Assembly: GCA_027943245.1 (NCBI GenBank)
Contig: JANDJZ010000075.1
Span: forward strand, 1-64,000
DNA: 64,000 bases
Source: Acanthamoeba sp. SK_2022b
Taxonomy: Eukaryota > Discosea > Longamoebia > Acanthamoebidae
Direction of reading: 5' to 3'
The notes beneath the pieces were generated by a model, which worked only from the letters and a program-made list of their open reading frames with translations, ran no database searches and had not been told where the DNA came from. Of this stretch, positions 23,063 to 33,564 are shown piece by piece; the stretch's first letter is position 1, and every line of letters begins with the position of its first letter. Position numbers and translations under genes: made by a program.

Positions 23063-23870
23063 CTAGCCGGTGCAGCGGCGTTGGCAGCTGTTCTGCTCTT
23101 TGGCCGTGGTAAGGAATCCCTTGGATTGCGAGCTCAAATCCTCTGACTGGGCGATGATGTCATCCAGCTTTGTCCCTCGTTCTAGCAGAGCCTCTATGTT
23201 CTTGTGCATGATATCCTGCACTTCCTCTGGACGAAATCGAAAGAACATCAGGGTGCTTGCCAGTGCACAGGCAGTGGGTGGTGTCGTGCTTACCGATCTC
23301 CTTCTGGATCTTGCTCATTTTGTCGGCTTCGTCGGGCTGCTGGTACTTGATCAGGAGCTTCTCCACAGCGGGTGTCTTGTACTGCGCGTCCGCTGTCTCT
23401 CGTCGCCAACGCTCGGCATGCACCGTCACAAACTCTGTTGTAGGTGAACGTGCATCGTGACCACGGCGTCCCCACGATAGAGCGGAATAACGTAGAATTG
23501 GGAAAAATATAACTAAATCTTGAATCAAATATAAATATATATTACCCATGAGGACGAGGCTTGAGAGGGAGAACGCCACACGCGTGGGGTAGTCCTTGTC
23601 GGTGACGATAGCGCAAGCCAATCCATCCAGGTTCACGGATGCATGGATTCGATAGTCGCCTTCCTCTACAATGTTTTTGGTGCCCCGCTCGGTGCGCTGG
23701 ATCACCACGCGAACGAGGAATGTAATCATCTCCCTCACCTTGCCGCGAACAAACACGTTGAATTCGGAGATCTCAAAGTCCTGCTGCAAGAAGACAGACT
23801 CTGCATGGGCCTCATCTCCCGTGGATGGGGTCGTGTTCTTCAGCACCGCAATCGCGTACACGTGTGGCAT
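23063..23870 (-). CDS. YKT6: YKT6-type R-SNARE (longin domain) without a CAAX box
   Basis: Role: YKT6 is a longin SNARE for ER-Golgi, Golgi-vacuole and autophagosome fusion. It cycles between cytosol and membrane through C-terminal farnesylation and palmitoylation. Seen: three exons. Exon 1 (from 23870) is the longin domain (MPHVYAIAVL; DYPTRVAFSL). Exon 2 is the middle linker (KYQQPDEADKMSKIQKE). Exon 3 is the SNARE end (EEVQDIMHKNIEALLERG; LDDIIAQSEDL) followed by TAKEQNSCQRRCTG and a TAG. Homologues end in QNSCC plus three residues (a CAAX box). Here the last Cys is third from the end and there is no CAAX. No GT-AG intron within the last exon restores one. It is divergent from the membrane-protein gene, with 97 bp between the start codons. 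Confidence 0.87.
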
Positions 23871-23967
23871 GGTAGGGCGTTCCGGTGGGGGGAATAATTT
23901 AAATAAAGAATATCTTATATTTATTGAAAAAGAAAATATAAAGGCTGCTGCAGGTGGGGCGGCGGAG

Positions 23968-26041
23968 ATGGATGGGTCGGCTGGCACGACGATCGTCCAC
24001 GAGCATACGGCCGAACTGAAGCTGGTGAAGAAGAGAGCGGCAGACAAGGGGAAGGAACGATTATTATTGATCGAAGATGAGGGCAGGGCAGACGCAGTTG
24101 CCAGCAACGGGCACAGTAGCCCACGATCAACAAGCTCGAACAGCAACACTGACATTGGTTCGTTTTCCTTGTTTTACTTTTGCAAGGTTTTTGGAAGCCG
24201 AAGCTGATTTGTGCTGCTTGGTGGGCAGAGATGAAGCTGCACGGATTCAGCAATCGATTGAGCAGATGGAACTTTCTCAAGAAGGACCACTTCAGCTCTG
24301 ACCCACAGCGTTGGGAAGCGGTCACGGCAACGTTTTTGCGAAGGAACGAAGAGCTCCTGTTCACTGAGGCTCGTGGCGGTGGGCAATCGCTGGCGTCCTG
24401 CCTGCCGTTGGTCACCGTCTACGCCATCTTCACTCTCATCCTCGTCCCCTCCGAAGTCTATCTCCTTTCCTCGTCGCTGTCTGACCAGCAAAGGCTGGCC
24501 CTGCACCTATTCCTGCTCTGGGTGCTTGCCACCCTCATCATGGTGGCCTACGTGCTGCCCCAGGTCATGCAGCACGTCTGCTACGTCCTCACAAGCGAGA
24601 AAGCTGTCGTACGTTCCCTCTCTTGTTGCTGTAATTACGCGGTGTGTGGGTGCGTGTGAAATGTGTGATCTTTGCCCAACGCCGCGGCTGACTCGTGGAT
24701 GGATGTGGTGTCGGTGGCGGGCAACCAGATCGTCTACGACATGTGGGGATTCTTCCGACGAAAACATATCCAAGCGTTTGGCTGTGAATATGGCCAAATG
24801 AACATGATCGGCATGAAGACTTCATACCAAGTGCGGCCTACTCTCTCGCGCTGTGTGAGTGTGCTCCGTATGTGTGAACACCTCTCACGCACAGCTTGGC
24901 CTCGCTGCAGGATGGCTCGGGCTCTGTATATTTTAGACGAGACGCCTTCCCGTCCAAGGGATTCTGGCCCTTCTCCACGAGCAGCCTCTCCCACAGCGAA
25001 TGGTATCAGCAAAATGAAAAGCGGGGATGGGGATAGCTGGACATCCCAGATCAAGCTTGGCTTATCCTCCCTTTCGGGTAACTGACGCGTGGGCTCTTGC
25101 AGGGGATTCCATTCGGTCTCTAAGCCAGAGCTAGTCGAAAGCATCATCATGGATGTCAGCGCGCTCGCCGCTTCCCAGGCTTCTTTCCACTCTTTCCACT
25201 GCCAGAGTGCGTACATCCCTCCAGGTAGCCGCTTGCAACCGGTCGGCTCACGTGTTGGCTTTCTTCTGGATTCAGTCTTTGACACTCCCAAGCGCCTCGT
25301 CAACATTTCACGAGCACAAGAGATCATCAGCGTCATGCAACTGGTACGCGTAACCTTGCAAAAGCATTGACTCGTGCAGTTGCCTCGTGGTGTGGAGCAA
25401 GCACATCGACGTAGGTGTGGTCAATGATTGCAATTCTCTGATTGCGATGATCTCTTTCCGCTGCAGTACATTTCGTTTCCTTTATTGGTGCTGTGGGCCA
25501 TCTTTCTTCATCCTCTCTTCGCCATCGCCCTCTTCATCTCCTTCCTCCTCATTGGCCTGTTGGGTCTCAGCCAGTTCAACCTTCTCGCGCACAAGGACCT
25601 CAACCCTGGCCCCTATTTTTCGGTTCGGAGAGTCTTTCCCAATCTGTTTGCTTGATTCGTTCTCCGCGTTCCCGTATCGACTGACTCGTCGCGCCATGCA
25701 ACCCAACTCCTACAGTACACCTTGCTTGTGCTGATCAGCATCGGCATCAGTCTGCTGGACCTATTGGATGCTGCCGGGTACCTGCTGCTCTCGCTACCTG
25801 ACGACGACATACCACTCGTAGACGATAGGGTCGTGCGGCTATGCCTAGGGGCAGGCTCCCTCGCCTTTTTGGTACCGCGCCTCTCCGCTTTGCCTCTGGT
25901 GGTCATTATTCGGGTGCTTATGTCTCACCTCAAGCTACTATCATCCAGTGCGTTGCCTTGGGCGTGGGATTGACAACCCTGCGGCGGCTGCTGGCCCACT
26001 TGCAGGATCTCAACACGGCCACGCTACAACACACAGACTAG
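23968..26041 (+). CDS. multi-pass membrane protein of unknown family
   Basis: I do not recognise the family. Seen: ATG at 23968 opens a hydrophilic N-terminus of about 65 residues. Several exons then encode an amphipathic region (FWKPKLICAAWWAEMKLHGF) and about five or six hydrophobic segments: near 24400, 24520, 25470-25580 (a long double segment), 25740 and 25870. Between them lie two soluble loops (IVYDMWGFFRRKHIQAFG; a Ser/His-rich loop ending GSRVGFLLDSVFD). Introns are short with GT-AG ends. The 3' end is uncertain. One frame stops at 25973 (SSSALPWAWD). A short intron of about 36 nt would instead lead to a more convincing end, VALGVGLTTLRRLLAHLQDL, stopping at 26041, which I chose. Endomembrane location is inference only. 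Confidence 0.55.
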
Positions 26042-26167
26042 CTGAAGTTTTGATCGTTCACCTTGTACCCCCATTTTTTCGATGGCACCGAACAGCCTTT
26101 CTTCTCGACTTTCTTTTTCCTCTCGGCGGTTTTAGACTTTTTTTCTTCAAAATTATTATTGGAGAGC

Positions 26168-27502
26168 ATGCACAAGAGCAAGAGGAAAGGAGGAACAAAG
26201 AAGAGGCACCCAGTGTCGTCGCTGCTTTTCGACACCCACTGCCATCCACAGGATGACACACGCAACCTGGACCTCATTTCGGAGCTCTCCGTCGCTGGAC
26301 TATGCCTCATAGGCGTTAGGGACATCGACTGGTACGCCTCTGCGAGCCGTAAGGGCAGGCACCACCTGCAGAATTAATAGTTTGTTTAATTGCGTTTTTG
26401 CTTGTATATAATGTGCAGGCCGGTGGTGGAGGACCTGCACAACCGTTTTGGGGATAAGGTGAAGGCCGCCTTTGCCGTTCACCCGTGGTATGCGCATAGA
26501 CGAGGCTCGGATTGGCTGGAGGAGCTCGAGGCCCTGCTTCGGCGCAACCCAGCCGCCGTCGTGGGCGAAATCGGGCTCGACCGGGCCGCCAAGGCTCCCG
26601 ACACCGGTCGTTGCGAACACCAGCACCAGCTTGAGGTGAGATCCCGACGTTACTTCATGTGACCCCTGTGCGTCACTACAACTGCTTATCTGTGTGTGCA
26701 CAGGTGTTTGAAAAGCAGCTTCGATTAGCTGGGCGTCTGCAGCGGCCAGTGTCCATCCACTGTGTGCGGGCCTTTGGGCAGTTCTTCGAGGTTATCCAAC
26801 AAATCATGAAGGAAGGTTGGGCAACCCACCACGCTCTCACAGCTGCAATCTAACAGCTGTTTCATGATGCGTGTGCAGATGGAAGCGCGGCGTTGCCGCC
26901 CAGCATCATCATGCACTCGTACGGAGGCACGGCTGGGATGATGGACTCGCTCACCACTATAAAGAGCGGCGTTGGTCGTCGGTTCTACTTCTCCTTCTCG
27001 CCCGTCATCAACATGCGCTCGCCCAAGACGGTGGAGGTCATCAAGCACGTACCGCAGGACCGATTGCTGATCGAAACAGATCAAAACACGCCCACCTCGA
27101 TCGAAGACGACATTCTGGTACGTGGCTGAGGGAACCTACCACATCGTGCCTTGCCAACCGTTCCATCCGGCTGATTGTGGGCCATTGCAGGAGATGTGCG
27201 AGATCGTGGCGAGGGCGCGAGGCTGGAGCGTCGAGCAGGCGGCCAGGATCACCTTGGAGAACGCGCAGCGGGTGTTCTCCTTCCCTCGAATCAATCCCGG
27301 TCCGCCAGCGGTTGACGACGACGAAGTCGGAGAGCCGTACGGCGTGGGTTATGGCGGGCTCGATCACACAGCTCTGGCCGAGCTATCCATTCGGGGCGAC
27401 GAAACAAAACCGCAAGAGGACGACGAAAGCGATGAAAAGGAGGAAGAAGAGGACGATGACGATGGAGACACTGGCAGCGGATGGTGGGTGAAAAAGCCCT
27501 GA
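26168..27502 (+). CDS. TatD-family metal-dependent hydrolase
   Basis: Role: TatD proteins are TIM-barrel, two-metal hydrolases with DNase/exonuclease activity. Eukaryotic members are mostly uncharacterised or resemble yeast Scn1-type proteins. Seen: about five exons, starting at the ATG after an intergenic T-rich stretch. Metal-ligand motifs appear in order: FDTHCHPQD, GEIGLD, SIHCVRA, MHSYGG and ETDQNTP, so the active site looks complete. A C-terminal extension of about 70 residues is very acidic (a run of Glu and Asp) and ends WWVKKP. It lies between the membrane-protein gene and the large unknown gene, all on plus, with gaps of about 125 bp. Confidence 0.88.
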
Positions 27503-27623
27503 ATGAAGGCCCTGCGCCGCTCCTTGAGTTTTCTTGTCGACATCAGTTACGGGGCACCACCTCTTCTGTTGGAGACTCGCAACGCACGACTGCAACTCCA
27601 TCGCGGGCGGGAAGGACACAACC

Positions 27624-30600
27624 ATGGAGCCTAGCGCTAAGGCAGGATTCTCCTTGGACTTGTCGAAAACCAAGCGGTCCGGATACAGGGGGCTGACACC
27701 TCTGAGAACGGAGGCCGAAGCACCCAGAGTATTTCACGTACTCAAGAAAGGTACCCCCCCTTCTGTTTCTTCCATCTCGTTGTCTTGGTACAATCTTATT
27801 CTGTTTACATTTTTATCATTTTATTTTTATTTTCAGTTGTTCAGTTATCACAAATAAGAATGATTTATAATGGAATTTTTCTTTCGTAGTGGATGAGCAG
27901 GGCCGTGCGACCTCGACCAAGTACACAGGCCCAAAGCTGCCGCCACACGACAGCGGGAGACGGGCGGCGGAGGGCAGCACCCCGGTGTACGTGGATGGAT
28001 ACGGCCAGCTCTACGACGGCGTCTACCAGCCGTTAACCAAGTGCTCCAATAAGCTGCTGGCCCAGCGGCTAGACCAGGCAGGTCCCTTCCCCTCACATTT
28101 CAACTTCGCCAAGTTCTCCGAGTACAAGGCCGCAGTGCTGGCCTGGCAGCAACGCACCAGAGAGGGCCTGGGCGATCTACGACTGCCCCAGCTGATGGGC
28201 CGCGCCTACGCCCGACCCCGCGTTCCCGATCGCAAACTTGAGGAAGAGGAAGATGAAGAGAATGGCATTGACGTGGGCGATGACGTAAACACTTCCCTCT
28301 TCCCCGGAGATGGAATGGTAACATCGATATCACTTGCAAAGGAGAACGATATGGAGAACCGCTGGAAAGACAAAGATGTGCAGTCTCGCGAGCACCTCGC
28401 TTCTCAAGTACGGGCTCGGATGGAGACCGTGAACAAGATCATTGGATTGACTGATTACGAACTCAAACAGATACCCGAGGAGGACATGGGAGACGATCCA
28501 GTGCGCGATGAAGATCCATGGGACCACCAGCTCATCCCCAGCCAGCCTCTACCCGAGCGTTATGCTTCCTTTGAAGGTTAGCCAGGCTTTTGTGCAATCT
28601 GTCATCTGTCCGGTTTGCGCTGACGCCAATGCTGTGTTTGGTGCAACGGTTGATAGAGTATGAGCAGGCCCTAAAGGGTTGGGCGCAGGTGGTGTGCGAG
28701 TCTCTGGCCATCATTCCGCCTCATCCTACTCAGATGGCCGATATCCTCGCGCTGCCCGCAGCAGTACAGGTGATCAACAAAATCTCTGCTTTTTGAGCGC
28801 AGACGTTGCCTTGGTGCTACCACTCACTTTGTTTGATGCCACAATTGCCTTCTCATTTTAGACACCTCCCAAGCTTACCCTGGCCCTTAGCGTTGCCCTC
28901 CGTCGTCGTTCCGCCCTAGCGACTGTCGCTGAGGAATGCGATATTGTCAAACAAGGCCCCTTCAACGTTGAGGATGCCACGAAGGTACCTGCGAACAGTT
29001 GCCCTGACGGAGGACCTACTGTCATTTACATCCGATATCTCAACATCAGGAACTCCTCTATGCGTCGTTTGTTTACGATCCCCGACCAGCATCTTCGGTC
29101 CTGGGGGGACCGACCAACCTCGAAAAGAGCGTTGGACGCGACAAATGGATTCACCTGCCCTTTTTCGTGCAGTGTGAGATCACTCGACGGTTCAAAGCCA
29201 TCGTTCAGAATAGGTATGCTACACGCAAACGCAACGCAACGAACCACTCACATAGGCAGTTTAATCTCTAAAGGAAGGACATGTGGATAAAGACTAGACA
29301 CTATAACTCCCCCATTTTAGCGAGCCTAGATCCCACCTGCACCAATCCCAATAACAATAACACGACGGGTGGACCCTATGGCTCCTCCATCTTCCGACGA
29401 GAAGGTTCGAGCGATAGATATCAATTCGAACAACCCACACGCACTCACCCTAGCGCACTTTTGATTCTCGTAGCTGTCCACCAGATAAGGGCGGTGCGAC
29501 GCACAGATCTTCCGAATGAAGAGCGTGCTCCGGATCCGGCAAAGTCTTCTCTCCCTGTTGACGACATCGGTAGCTTAGCCTTCATGGCATGGGTTATAGC
29601 AAGAGTTGCGTCTTACACGACGTCCTATTGGCACACCACGTGGGGTCGCTCTCTCGCACAGGGCCGCTCAACCTCAGGAAGCTGGACGACTACGCGTACA
29701 CGCAGCAGTGGGTACAACAGCTACGAGCTCTGAAATCAGCCGGAAGGCACAACCGCCTGAAGTCATGGTACTGGCCTCAGGTTACCGACAGGGTACATTC
29801 TTGCCACCATCACAAGGTCCTGCGGTGTGCCATAACTAGTGGCTGAATTGCCCTTCGTCGTCGTAGGTGCACGCCATGCACGCGGCTGAGCTGGCCTCAC
29901 TCGCCGAGCGGCGGAGCACCATGTCACCTTCAGTGTTTCTCCACAAAATGCTCAACACGCCCATCTATTTCGACAAATACATGATGCTCATCTCGCAACA
30001 CACTTCGGTCGACGACGTACGTAACACCCTCTGCCATCCATCGATCTCGGTTCTCTCTTGTTCACGTTCACTACCATTGTGGTGGGCGTCGATCTATGGA
30101 TACAGGGCGAGTTGGAGTACGGCGACGGCCAGCTGACATATGAGCAGATGATGTTGCAATGCGTCAGCCCCGAGACCTTCGGCAAGGACTTGCTCTCTCT
30201 GTTTGAGGACAGCGCTTCTGAGCTGACGCACGCCAAGGTGGGCGAGTCACCACTCCTTACTGGAGGCGTAGCTGTACTCAGTTTCATCCTCCCTCACGCA
30301 GGTGGCCTACTTCGTGGGACAGGTGATGCAGTCCAGCATCGCCAAGCAAGTGCTCGACTGTCTTGTGTCAGACCAAGGTGACTTCTCCTCTTGAATGATT
30401 TTGTACTCGCCTCCGTGGTTCCAGTTTCTTGCCTCTGATCGTGTGTGAGTCAATCAGACATCAGCGGCCTCTACTACTTTGCGCGTGGCATGAGGTTCTT
30501 CGATGTTAATCCAGTCGACCTGTGGCCATATCGCGCCACAACCATGCATTCCGTACTCGGCGTATGTCGTCCCATAAGTCACACGCTTTCCCTTTCGAGA

Positions 30601-33564
30601 TCGTGTTCACTCCTGCTCACGTTCACACGTTACATATGCGCACGCACGGAAACACAGCGCCTGCCACCTCGCCAGAAGACCGACGTTAAGCTGCTCATGA
30701 ATGCCGTGTTTCGCCATTACTACCTCAAGGCCGCCCACGAAGTTGTAAAACAGCAGAACCTGCTCTACTTCGCCATCAATGATGGTCTGGACCGGGCAGT
30801 CAAGGTACCGCTCTGATCTGTGCACGTACCCGAGCTTCCGTTGTGGGTCTGTGTTGAGACGTATCGTACGTCGCCCAGGCCGCTGGAGAAGCGGTGGAAC
30901 AACAGCTACCGGCGCGTGACTATGAGTTCATACACACGCACATGTTCAACGGTACTTCTGCTGCTCGGCTTGCCCCTGCAGCCCGCGGCGGCTTGGCAGT
31001 AGCGCTGAAGTGTAGGTCTTGCTGCGGCCAGGTATTCGATCGCAGTCTTCGCGTATCAGTGCCGTGTGGTTGTTCGTTTGGGTGCAGCTTCTGCAGTTTA
31101 ACTCCGATACCGTGAGGGTACCAGTCCCGCTGCTCTCCTTCCACACTGGCATGCGTGCTGAGCCAAGTTGGGTGGCTGCGCTCTCAGGCCGCTATGGCCG
31201 CTCCCAAAGCGCGAATGATTGCGAGCCTGAGGAAATTGGAAAGTGGCGGAGTGCGGAGATGGCGCCACGTTCAGGTACTCGGCTCGCTCCGTTGAGCGTG
31301 AGAATTCTGGTATTGACGTCTCTGCTACAGTACGCCATCCGCCGTATCTTCGAGATCATGACCAACAACGACTTCTGGGCCGAAGAGCTATACTCCTACT
31401 ATTCGGTGCCAGCTAACAAGCATCTGCTAGTCGCGGTAAGCGGCCATCTCTCCACTTGCGGACCCGTCACATTCGTGGCTAAGGCAATGCGTGTGTCCCA
31501 GGACCTGTCTGTATCGACGCAAGTGAGCGATGGGTTGTCCAAGGTAGTTTTGTGTTTCCAATTCTTCTGTTACAACTTATCTCCGTTTATTCTCACGGTC
31601 TCTTGTGTGCTGTGTTGTGTTCGGGTGCGTGCGTGCGTGCGCACACGCGTAGAGCGAGGGCAGGCCGGCTTTGAACTCGGAGATGATCGCGAGAATGTGC
31701 AGGCGGGCTATGCGCAACAAGAAAGGCAAACAGATCCTCACTGGCCGTCTCTTCGGCGACCTCTGGGCCGCTATCAGATCGACATCCAATGCCCAGGTTC
31801 TTCTTTCATTCCCAAGGCCTAAGAATGCCGGCGCCATGGTACTGAAGAATGAAGCCTTCAGGTGGCAGAGCTGCTCACAGAGCTGCTGGCCGATTTGGCC
31901 AAGAACATGCTGGGCAGAGAGGCCATCGTCACCGAAGAGGTTACTCCCGCACTTTAAAGTGGTTCAGTAATCGTTTCATTTTTGTTCACTCACGCCTCCG
32001 ATAATAGGAGGTCGTCGATGACGAGTGGTTGCTCGTGTTGCGAACCAACGGTCCCTCCAGCTTTCCTCGTCCCCGCATCAATTGCAATCGCCGTTGACCG
32101 TGTTATCTTGTGTTGAACAGATGTCCACCTAATGTTGAGTTACGCCACCTCACCTGTTACGTCTTCCACTCCGGCACCCCTCAGGAAATCGAGAGCAAGT
32201 ACTCGCGCCCTCCCTTCTCTCCCGGTGCCCGCACTCACGCCTCCGCTCCGTTTTCCGCCTCAGACGTCTTTCGCTGTTTGCGGTATCTGCTAGAAGTGCC
32301 CTTCGCCGAGCAATCGAGCATGTGCCACCTCCTCAAGTCTTCAGTGAACTTCTGGGCCCCGTACGCCTTCTCGGGACCGCCCGTTTTGATGCTACGCAGT
32401 GGCGGTCTACTCCCTGTCTTACGGACGCTGTGTCGTGCCATGCCCCAGCCTCGCGCGGTGCTGCCAGGAACGCGGCGACTGGGGCGTGTCCAAGGCGGCC
32501 TGGAAGGTCTTCTACACGCTCGTCAAGCACCAGCCGGGCACGGTGTCGCGGCTTCTCACCATCAAGCTGCTCAAGCAAGTCGACGGCCAGTGGGTTGATT
32601 CTGGCAACGCCGGACCGGTACGGCCCAAACGACCATTACGCCACCCCAGGCGGGCTGGGGGGCAGGTAACGCCTCGTCGTTAACACCACTGGTGATCAGG
32701 TGCTGGACTTTGTGGTCGTAATGTCATCGATGCCGGACATGGTCGTGGCCAACAGCTTTCGCTATCTCGCCAAGGTGAGTATCTGCTGCGGCGCTGCGGT
32801 CAGCCAGACCCCTCTCACCTGCCCTCTTACATGGCGCGAAAGATCTTCCTGTTGGAGGTCACCGAGAAACGAAGGAAAAAGCAGGGCCTCCCGCCGACCC
32901 GCAAGGACGGTTCGAGCCTGGAGCGAGACGTCAAGGACCTGGTGAACTTCTACCACAAGAACGCGACCTTCCTCCACGCCAACATCACCTACACCCATTT
33001 TGTCATGCCCGAGCGGAACGACGCCGAGGCCAAATTCCATCAGGTGGCGCGCTTCTACCACGCCATCGCCAAGGCCCCCGCCTGCGCCCCCATCTACCAG
33101 GCCGCCCTCAAGGTGCGAGGCCCTTGCAGTCAGTTGCCACAATGATGTGTTTTTGAATTCATCCAACACGACGTTCTTGTTTGGTATGTGGTTAGAATGT
33201 CACGTACGCCGCTGGCCTCGAGAAGATGAAGTCGCTGTACATCCCCAAGAGCAAATACTACTCCCCTGTTGGTGGTGCTTCTGTAACTGCAAAGTAAATG
33301 GCCTATTTTAAGGGCCCTACCCCTACGAGAGTGAGCGCAAGGCAATTGCAAACAGCTCCTGCATCTCGTGCGTGGGCAGCATCTGCTCCAGATTCGTAAA
33401 GTCGTCCCTGTGCGAATGATTGCTCAGCGGAGATTACCGCGGGAAAAACAAGGCACCTTGGCCATTGGGGTACGCCGTACCTGTCCCTGGTCAGCACGAC
33501 CAAGCACAGCAGAGCCAAGTTCAACGGGCTTCGCCTGCCTACCCCCGACAAAGAAGGTAAGTAG
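27624..33564 (+). CDS. large multi-exon protein of unknown function
   Basis: I do not recognise it. Seen: ATG at 27624 (MEPSAKAGFSLDLSKTKRSG), then a long exon at 27890-28577 and some fifteen short exons with G/C-ending codons and GT-AG borders. Recurrent themes are a F-x-E-Y...W motif (FSEYKAAVLAW; FEEYEQALKGW), an acidic stretch near 28240, and many predicted amphipathic helices (LLMNAVFRHYYLKAAHEV; AIRRIFEIMTNNDFWAEEL; MSSMPDMVVANSFRYLAK). An all-helical scaffold is the likely fold. No catalytic motif, signal peptide or membrane segment is visible. The weakest link is 29215-29590, where splicing is unclear, so two genes are possible. The 3' end is also unclear. A TAA at 33297 is reached only if the last intron is kept; splicing it leads to stops at 33564 or 33644. 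Confidence 0.5.

Noticed and set aside
29281..29590. A separate small gene inside the large unknown gene
   Set aside because: Frames here lack a good start and show weak codon bias. They are more likely an intron plus a poorly resolved exon of the surrounding gene.
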